Virus record (IMG/VR): IMGVR_UViG_3300031565_000175
Span: 1 to 35,868 of that record
Origin: a virus
Strand: one strand, 5' to 3'
Length of the DNA: 35,868 nucleotides
How positions within the stretch are numbered: the first letter of the stretch is position 1; every line of letters begins with the position of its first letter. The translations under genes were made by a program, and so were the position numbers. This document shows positions 30,772 through 35,868 of the stretch, piece by piece. The notes beneath the pieces are model-generated. The model worked only from the letters and a program-made list of their open reading frames with translations. It did no database searches and was not told the DNA's origin.

Positions 30772-32157
30772 CTATTCTATTACCTCATATAAAGTTTCCG
30801 AATTTAAATTATTATCTACAATGTCTTCTTCCATTAACAGTTTCCAGCGAATAGGAAGAAAATTAGAATTTACATGAAATGACCAAAAATGATTTACGAA
30901 ATCTTTTTTATAACATTGTCCTTTTTGTTTTATGTAGTTATATACATCTTCATATTTTTTGATATCTTTAGTAATTGAAATTTCTTTTAACACATTCTCA
31001 ATAATATTGTCAAGCGGTTTTATTTTAGAAATTATTCTTTGTTGCTTCATTAAAATTTCCTGTAACATCTCTGGATTATCTAAAATAGAATCAATAATTT
31101 TTTCCAGATCTGAAAAATTATGATAGAAATTTCCTTCTCCAAAAAATGACTTATAAAAATCACCATCCGTAGATGGTAGTATAACTGGACATCCGTTAAG
31201 TATGGAATCCAGTACAGCCATATTCCAAGTAGAATAATCTAAATGCGTACATACAGAGAACATAGACTTTGATATTAGATATCCATATGACTCATCCTTT
31301 ACTGTCTTAAATTTTATATACGGCTTATCAATCAAATCATAATCTGATATTTTTGTATCAGTTATCCAAATACAAAAATCTTTTCTTTTCTTATATAAGG
31401 ATTCGGCTACATTAAAAAACATTCTCCAATTTGTAGAATTATTTAATCTATGATTAAATAAAATTATCTTTTTTTCTGGAAGAGTTATTTCTTCATTACC
31501 AAAAATACTAGGTGGTGGATTAAAATATATTACTTTAGAAGAATCGACTTCTTCTTTTAAATTATTTTTTACTTCATTTCTGAAAAGCTCAAATGCATAT
31601 TCAGAGTGAAATAAATTAAAAGTAGATTTTAGAAATCCATCATATTGTCTCCAGAAGTAACCACCAAGAGCGGAAGAAAATTTTCTGGATCTTTCACAAT
31701 CAATCCAATGATAATAAGAAAAAATAATTGGCAAATCTCTTCTTTGATTATATAACCATGTCCAAATGTTTGCTGATACTTCTGGCTGATTGTTTATTAC
31801 TATATCAATGTCTTTAGTATAGGGATATTCTCTTTTTAAAATGTTACCATAAAATTCATATCTATTCTGGTGGATGCTGGTAGAATATGGATATGGTATT
31901 GTTGTAATATTTTTGTTTGCACTCAAAAACCAGTCAACGTCTTTTATCTTATCTGGAATTATCCAATCAAATCTCCAATTACTAGGTAAAGATTTTAAAA
32001 GATTTTTTGTGAAGATAAATCCGCTGTCTTTGTAGTATAAAAATTTTTTGCTTATTTTATCAACAACTAGTGGATTAGAAAAAACTAATACTCTTAAATT
32101 TGGATATTTATGTTTTTGGGGAATTTCCTTTTTGATGTTGAAAAATAACTCATGCAA
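30772..32157 (-). CDS. GT-B-like glycosyltransferase
   Basis: About 461 residues. The longest frame opens at a GTG (32208) inside the aminotransferase gene, but AAAGGAGG before a TTG at 32157, directly after the aminotransferase stop, marks the likelier start (LHELFFNIKK). The N-terminal half has Rossmann-like strands (YPNLRVLVFSNPLVVDKISK; DIDIVINNQPEV). The C-terminal half has KKIILFNHRLNN (a GT-B hinge-type start), and FSVCTHLDYSTWNMAVLDSI then NGCPVILPSTDGDFY, the donor-binding pattern of family 4-type enzymes. It should transfer a sugar from a nucleotide donor. It is coupled to the aminotransferase, pointing to an amino-sugar glycan. Confidence 0.68.
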   Translation of the reverse strand: MHELFFNIKKEIPQKHKYPNLRVLVFSNPLVVDKISKKFLYYKDSGFIFTKNLLKSLPSNWRFDWIIPDKIKDVDWFLSANKNITTIPYPYSTSIHQNRYEFYGNILKREYPYTKDIDIVINNQPEVSANIWTWLYNQRRDLPIIFSYYHWIDCERSRKFSSALGGYFWRQYDGFLKSTFNLFHSEYAFELFRNEVKNNLKEEVDSSKVIYFNPPPSIFGNEEITLPEKKIILFNHRLNNSTNWRMFFNVAESLYKKRKDFCIWITDTKISDYDLIDKPYIKFKTVKDESYGYLISKSMFSVCTHLDYSTWNMAVLDSILNGCPVILPSTDGDFYKSFFGEGNFYHNFSDLEKIIDSILDNPEMLQEILMKQQRIISKIKPLDNIIENVLKEISITKDIKKYEDVYNYIKQKGQCYKKDFVNHFWSFHVNSNFLPIRWKLLMEEDIVDNNLNSETLYEVIE

Positions 32158-32158
32158 T

Positions 32159-33271
32159 TTACCATCCTCCTTTAATTGCTTCAACAATATAGGATCTATC
32201 CTCTTCACTTACCCAATATCCTACTGGTATACAAATCATCTTATCAATTACTTCTTCCAGCATAGGCAAATCTCTTTTGAATTCTTTGAAGCAAGTATGT
32301 TTATCATTTCTTTCATGAACCCTTGATACTGCTATACCATTGCTACCCATCATATGAACAAAAGAAGTTCTATCTTCGACTAGTACAGTAAAAAGCCAGT
32401 AAGACGATCTCCTATCTTGTTCTATTTGAGTACATTGTATTCCATCAATATCACTAAATACATCTTCATAGTAATCGGCATTTTCTCTGGCAGTTCTTAC
32501 GTTCTCATCTGCATGATCCATATTAGCCATTCCTATTGTAGCACATACATCATTCATATGATACTTATATCCCCAATCTAAAATATCTTCTTCACAGCGC
32601 ATATCTTTTCTAGGGGATTCACGGTCAATGCCATACCAACGCAATAGTTTAGCCTTGTTATAATCATGTTGACTTCTTGTACATAAAGCTCCACCATCAA
32701 CACTAGTCATATGCTTGATTGCTTGAAAACTAAACATTGCAAAATCTGAATACTCACACTTTCCAATTACAGAATCTTGATATGTAGATCCCCAAACATG
32801 AGCGCAATCTTCTATCAATGTCAAATTATGATCTTGAGATATATTATGTATTTCTTCCATGTCACAGGGATATCCCCCCCAATGTACAACCATTATTGCT
32901 TTGGTTTTATCGGTAATATTTTTCTCTATCGAAAGAGGATCTATATTAAAATCTTCTCTGACATCAGCCCAAACTATTTTTCCACCATGCATTAGAATAG
33001 GCATGTTAGTAGCCGTACAAGTTAACGGAGTAGTAATTACTTCATCTCCTTGCTTGACTCCTGCTAAACGTAGAGCCAGACTTAATCCATGAGTACCAGA
33101 GGATAAAGTTAAGACATTTGGATTGTTGAATTTCTTCCAAAGATGAGTTTCGAATTCCGCTACCTTTGGGCCTTGACCGATCCAGCCGCTATGTAAAACT
33201 TTTAAAAGTTCCTCATCTACAGCAGGATTCATTGTAACTTTAAATAGTGGTATTTCTTTTATACATTTCAT
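32159..33271 (-). CDS. DegT/DnrJ/EryC1/StrS-type sugar aminotransferase
   Basis: A 370-residue PLP enzyme of the family that makes amino sugars (UDP-4-amino or dTDP-amino sugars). It has SGWIGQGPKVAEFE (28-41), TLSSGTHGLSLALRLAGV (55-72), IEDCAHVWGS (Asp155 for PLP N1) and FSFQAIKHMTSVDGGAL with K186 as the Schiff-base Lys. The C-terminal half has YWLFTVLVEDR and SRVHERNDKHTCF. All key residues are present and the length is typical. It overlaps the DUF4326 gene by ATGA and ends in the glycosyltransferase binding site. It would transaminate a nucleotide-4-keto sugar for the adjacent glycosyltransferases. Confidence 0.9.
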   Translation of the reverse strand: MKCIKEIPLFKVTMNPAVDEELLKVLHSGWIGQGPKVAEFETHLWKKFNNPNVLTLSSGTHGLSLALRLAGVKQGDEVITTPLTCTATNMPILMHGGKIVWADVREDFNIDPLSIEKNITDKTKAIMVVHWGGYPCDMEEIHNISQDHNLTLIEDCAHVWGSTYQDSVIGKCEYSDFAMFSFQAIKHMTSVDGGALCTRSQHDYNKAKLLRWYGIDRESPRKDMRCEEDILDWGYKYHMNDVCATIGMANMDHADENVRTARENADYYEDVFSDIDGIQCTQIEQDRRSSYWLFTVLVEDRTSFVHMMGSNGIAVSRVHERNDKHTCFKEFKRDLPMLEEVIDKMICIPVGYWVSEEDRSYIVEAIKGGW

Positions 33272-33561
33272 TTTTTACTCCATAGTTTCCAAGGATCATC
33301 TTCTATTAACTTGACTAGTATATCTCCATGACAATCTTGTGGTTTGCACCAGCAAGCAAGAGCCTTACCTTTAAGCTCTGGTAATGCATCAATAAGATCT
33401 TGTCTGTCTTTTTTAATATACTCATAATATTTATCAAGACATTCTTTTCTGTTCCCATCTCTACTAATCTTAAATGGATTTCCCCATTTAGTAGGTCTTC
33501 CGATATAGACAACTTCTTTATCACCACTATAAGTAGATATGTTAACACAAATAGTTTTCAT
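33268..33561 (-). CDS. DUF4326-family protein
   Basis: A 97-residue protein with the family signature: VVYIGRPTKWGNPFKIS near the start, a central helix ECLDKYYEYIKK and LKGKALACWCKPQDCHGDIL at the end, with the CWCxPxxCHGD motif. Found in many phages; the activity is unknown, though Cys/His clustering suggests metal or nucleotide binding. It overlaps both neighbours by ATGA. Confidence 0.85.
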   Translation of the reverse strand: MKTICVNISTYSGDKEVVYIGRPTKWGNPFKISRDGNRKECLDKYYEYIKKDRQDLIDALPELKGKALACWCKPQDCHGDILVKLIEDDPWKLWSKK

Positions 33562-33764
33562 ATATCACTTACCTTTCTCTGGTTTCTATAATCAATAGAT
33601 CTTTCCTGTACTTTTTTAGAATCCATCGTTGAAAAAACTTCTACTACCTTCCAACCATCATCATCTTTTAGTTTTACATAGTTTCCGACTTTAGCAAACT
33701 TTTCAGGAATCCAACTATATTGAAAAGTAATTCCTTTTTGTAATTTGCATTGTCGATGATTCAT
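33558..33764 (-). CDS. Conserved-type small phage protein, 68 residues
   Basis: A 68-residue basic protein: MNHRQCKLQKGITFQYSWIP, EKFAKVGNYVKLKDDDGWKV and SIDYRNQRKVSDI. This pattern (CKLQKG ... WIPekfA ... LKddDGW ... dYR) is one I recognise from many phage genomes as a hypothetical protein, with an SH3-like feel. It is linked to the upstream gene by TAATG and to the downstream one by ATGA. Function unknown. Confidence 0.65.
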   Translation of the reverse strand: MNHRQCKLQKGITFQYSWIPEKFAKVGNYVKLKDDDGWKVVEVFSTMDSKKVQERSIDYRNQRKVSDI

Positions 33765-34249
33765 TATATCGAATCCACATCTACAAAATACTTCTCTAAA
33801 AGTTGACAGGCTTCATACTCATCATTGACCCATACGTTTACGGTTTGCTGTACGAATGGATGCTGACAGATATATGATGATAAGTCATCAGCAAAAGCTA
33901 TTACTGCTTTATCAGGACTGTCATAATACCATGACAATTCAAAGAATGATCCAAGCAGAGGTTTATCAGGATCATATTGATTCATATTAACCATTGCTAT
34001 AGTTGATCTATCTACGTAGCTTCTGTCTTTAGGAACTAGTAAATCAATCCCCCAACTTCTGCTTTTCTTCTTAACAGCATATTCCTTCTTCTCTAAAACA
34101 TTCTTATTAAAGGGATTAGAGCAAGGATTAATAAAACCAATACTTTTACATTCTCCAGTTTTAAAATAATCAATTACATTTTTTCTCCATTGGTAGGTTA
34201 CTTCAAATTTCGGTGAAATTTGCCCAACTAGATATACAAGTTCTTTCAT
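33764..34249 (-). CDS. Nucleoside 2-deoxyribosyltransferase-like protein
   Basis: A 161-residue protein starting MKELVYLVGQISPKFEVTYQ, the strand and loop used by the 2-deoxyribosyltransferase fold. DLLVPKDRSYVDRSTIAMVN then PLLGSFFELSWYYDSPDKAV follow the family pattern (D-x(n)-NxDxxDxx ... GtxFElgwA) in a weak form. AGGAAGG precedes the ATG. These enzymes break or swap the N-glycosidic bond of deoxynucleosides. In phages they may salvage nucleotides or hydrolyse odd nucleotides. The catalytic Glu (FE) is present. Confidence 0.6.
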   Translation of the reverse strand: MKELVYLVGQISPKFEVTYQWRKNVIDYFKTGECKSIGFINPCSNPFNKNVLEKKEYAVKKKSRSWGIDLLVPKDRSYVDRSTIAMVNMNQYDPDKPLLGSFFELSWYYDSPDKAVIAFADDLSSYICQHPFVQQTVNVWVNDEYEACQLLEKYFVDVDSI

Positions 34250-34261
34250 AATAACACCTTC

Positions 34262-34504
34262 CTATATTATTTTATCCATTAACATTGTTACTGCTCTAGT
34301 AACACTTAACTTATCATAATCTTTTTTTGGATCTTTTTCATGATCATTTCTTTTCTTCCAATTTCTTATTACAATTCCTGCTAAGAAAATTAGTAATGCC
34401 GCTGAAATGTTTACTAACAAAGGAAACATATAATACTTCATTACTATAAGTAACCAACTATCAATTGTATTTAAAATTAATCCATCTGTTAATATATGTA
34501 TCAT
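34262..34504 (-). CDS. Small membrane protein, 80 residues
   Basis: One or two hydrophobic stretches: ILNTIDSWLLIVMKYYMF (weak) and PLLVNISAALLIFLAGIVI (strong TM, about 28-46), followed by a basic cytoplasmic part (RNWKKRNDHEKDPKKDYDKL) and a short helix. The ATG overlaps the methyltransferase stop by ATGA. Function unknown. Confidence 0.6.
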   Translation of the reverse strand: MIHILTDGLILNTIDSWLLIVMKYYMFPLLVNISAALLIFLAGIVIRNWKKRNDHEKDPKKDYDKLSVTRAVTMLMDKII

Positions 34505-35136
34505 TTTATCCTCTTTAGATAACCTTTCGGATTGAACGTCATCATATACTTTTCACATTCAGAATCAGCTTTCCATGAATCATCATGATCTTCTAAAAAG
34601 TCTTCTACCGCTTCATATGGGCCTTTCCCCCATTTCCAAGGAACAGGATGACCATTAGCGTGAGTGTCTTCTACTATCATATAAGAATCTACAGGAACTA
34701 GCGTAGAATACATGTACATCTCTTTTCTTACATGTTCAAATCTATGATCAGAATCCAGAATGACTATATTCTTTTTTCCTTTTACTTGATCTTTAATAGA
34801 ATCAAATATTATTGGATTAGTACTACTTCCATGTAAAAATTTAATTCTATTAAAAAGTTTTTCAGGAATTATTCCCCCATCACATTTAGATTCTATATCA
34901 CAAGTGATTACTTTTCCATGACCAATTATCTCCATAATAGAAGCATAGAAAACAGCCGCTCCACCTTTAGCTGTACCAGTCTCAATTACAAAGTCTGGTT
35001 GAATGTTCCATATAAGTTCCTGTAGTATAAATGCATCGAATGGAAGTTTATAGCAAGGCACACCTAGCCATTTTGTCTTCTCCCAAATTCTACTTGTCTC
35101 ATAATGTTTGTGAAATTCATTTATAGCTGTAATCAT
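34501..35136 (-). CDS. CmcI-like (cephalosporin hydroxylase family) methyltransferase
   Basis: A 211-residue protein: WLGVPCYKLPFDAFILQELI, DFVIETGTAKGGAAVFYASI (SAM loop), GKVITCDIESK, KNIVILDSDHRFEHVRKEMY with the LDSDH motif, and YMIVEDTHANGHPVPWKWGK. These are hallmarks of the CmcI/rhamnosyl O-methyltransferase group. They typically methylate sugars on polysaccharides or natural products. GGAGGG before the ATG lies inside the microprotein gene upstream. With the neighbouring DegT and glycosyltransferase genes this supports a methylated glycan pathway. Confidence 0.85.
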   Translation of the reverse strand: MITAINEFHKHYETSRIWEKTKWLGVPCYKLPFDAFILQELIWNIQPDFVIETGTAKGGAAVFYASIMEIIGHGKVITCDIESKCDGGIIPEKLFNRIKFLHGSSTNPIIFDSIKDQVKGKKNIVILDSDHRFEHVRKEMYMYSTLVPVDSYMIVEDTHANGHPVPWKWGKGPYEAVEDFLEDHDDSWKADSECEKYMMTFNPKGYLKRIK

Positions 35137-35139
35137 AAA

Positions 35140-35214
35140 TTAATACCCTCCACATATTATTATTATACCAATTATTGCAAATAAACCTTCTATTACTACT
35201 TTTATTTCATTCAT
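35140..35214 (-). CDS. 24-residue single-TM microprotein
   Basis: The ATG at 35214 follows GAGGTGA at five bases and reads MNEIKVVIEGLFAIIGIIII then CGGY and TAA (35142-35140). It is one TM helix with a short acidic/basic N-terminus. The stop lies within the next gene's ribosome binding region. The good binding site in a gap otherwise lacking a gene supports it, though its size leaves room for doubt. Confidence 0.5.
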   Translation of the reverse strand: MNEIKVVIEGLFAIIGIIIICGGY

Positions 35215-35219
35215 GATTT

Positions 35220-35825
35220 TCACCTCTTAAAAAATAAAGTCATTGAAGGAAATGCAGTAAACACTTGAGCCTTGAACTCTGGATGAGTTAAAGTTGAATT
35301 TACTACCTCTGGTGCTATCGGTCTTCTATCATGTTTTATCATCCATTCTACTTTATCACGTTCTGGACTTCCCCCTTCGAAAGCAATGATACCACCAGAA
35401 GAAATTTTTGATCCCCAATGATCTAGAGTTTTTCGTAATATATCTCCATCATTTGAAATATCCATATGAAGAAAATCAACCTTTCCATCTGCAAAGTATT
35501 GATAAACTTCAAGCGCATCTCCGTAATGTAGATTTACATATCTATTAAGAAGATTGCCTTGATCCCTCAACATTTTCGCTACATCTTTAAAAGTACCATG
35601 CTTATAAGTATATTCTTCCCATAAGTCATAAGCTATAAATTTATTATCACATCCCATCTTCTCATGATTAAATCTTAGAGCATGAGCTATATGAAAAGTA
35701 GAAAATCCATCTAGCACTCCACACTCAATAACAAATTTAGGTCGATGAGCTAATATCAACCCTCTAAGAAGACCACCGAAATTATTTTTAATATAACTAC
35801 TTCTCATAGGACTTTCTATTTCCAT
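35220..35825 (-). CDS. Class I SAM methyltransferase, MT24-like
   Basis: A 201-residue protein with GAGGAG before the ATG. KFVIECGVLDGFSTFHIAHA is the SAM loop, FIAYDLWEEY the motif II region, VDFLHMDISNDGDILRKTLD motif IV, and GGIIAFEGGSPERD motif V. The layout matches Methyltransf_24 enzymes, as at 29951. Probably part of the sugar-methylation set with the CmcI-like gene just downstream. It ends a few bases before the microprotein gene. Confidence 0.75.
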   Translation of the reverse strand: MEIESPMRSSYIKNNFGGLLRGLILAHRPKFVIECGVLDGFSTFHIAHALRFNHEKMGCDNKFIAYDLWEEYTYKHGTFKDVAKMLRDQGNLLNRYVNLHYGDALEVYQYFADGKVDFLHMDISNDGDILRKTLDHWGSKISSGGIIAFEGGSPERDKVEWMIKHDRRPIAPEVVNSTLTHPEFKAQVFTAFPSMTLFFKR

Positions 35826-35841
35826 TAAGTTCTCCTCAAGA

Positions 35842-35868
35842 TCATAAGTTTATTAAAAATAATTTCGG
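35842..35868 (-). CDS. Possible 3' end of an upstream gene
   Basis: Read on the minus strand the window edge gives PKLFLINL then TGA (35844-35842), just upstream of the ribosome binding site of the 35825 gene. Gene spacing here makes a gene end likely, but only eight codons are visible. Confidence 0.25.
   Translation of the reverse strand, partial: PKLFLINL

Noticed and set aside
1-35868. tRNA genes or an integrase with attachment site, expected in some large phages.
   Set aside because: No cloverleaf-like sequence or recombinase motif was seen by eye; a dedicated scan was not possible.

Overview
The window is a densely packed, AT-rich stretch of a large tailed-phage genome with a T4-type replication and recombination core. 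It holds a family B DNA polymerase, a gp41/DnaB-type helicase, a UvsY-like mediator and a UvsW-like helicase. The genes abut or overlap through ATGA or TAATG junctions. No ribosomal RNA or tRNA gene was seen. TATAAATA boxes, the T4 late-promoter sequence, lie in several of the rare intergenic gaps. The host cannot be named from this window. It is probably a bacterium using ordinary sigma70 signals, because one phage promoter is a perfect TTGACA-N17-TATAAT.

Layout. (1) 1-3409, plus strand: the 3' part of a three-TM holin-like gene, then small virion or accessory genes, a methyltransferase, and an isolated 110-residue gene with a late promoter, a structured leader and a terminator. (2) 3450-9816, minus strand: small genes, an ArdC-like antirestriction protein with its own strong promoter, the DNA polymerase, two small proteins (one with a Ser tract), the replicative helicase and an RF-1-domain protein. 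(3) 9920-12436, plus strand: HNH endonuclease, UvsY-like and UvsW-like genes, divergent from block 2 across paired promoters. (4) 12433-17830, minus strand: a metallophosphoesterase and a string of small unknown proteins, many with a short N-terminal motif resembling T4 capsid-targeting peptides, and ending upstream in a protein with a rubredoxin-like domain. (5) 17879-23918, minus strand: the tail-fibre-like module, with a beta-helix protein and a 1368-residue protein that is mostly poly-serine. (6) 23966-35868: accessory and glycan-type genes, nearly all on the minus strand. They include two paralogous GT-A-like glycosyltransferases, a GT-B-like glycosyltransferase, a DegT-type sugar aminotransferase, four methyltransferase-like proteins, a radical SAM/SPASM protein beside a papain-like peptidase, DUF1353, DUF4326 and a nucleoside deoxyribosyltransferase-like protein. 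One plus-strand membrane protein interrupts this block.

How it may fit together (inference). Blocks 2 and 3 copy and recombine the genome, while the ArdC-like protein would guard against host restriction early in infection. Block 4 probably supplies internal capsid or core proteins processed by a T4-type prohead protease. Block 5 supplies a host-contact apparatus. The most unusual element is the roughly 1,000-residue poly-Ser tract. Its Ser runs are almost always even in length, separated by single L, V, E, Y, I, Q, K, F or R residues, and encoded by mixed TCN and AGY codons. With glycosyltransferases, a sugar aminotransferase and methyltransferases next to it, a working hypothesis is a phage-encoded, glycosylated serine-rich fibre made by phage-encoded enzymes. 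Another oddity is an in-frame TGA that splits a conserved Cys motif at 16747-16749.
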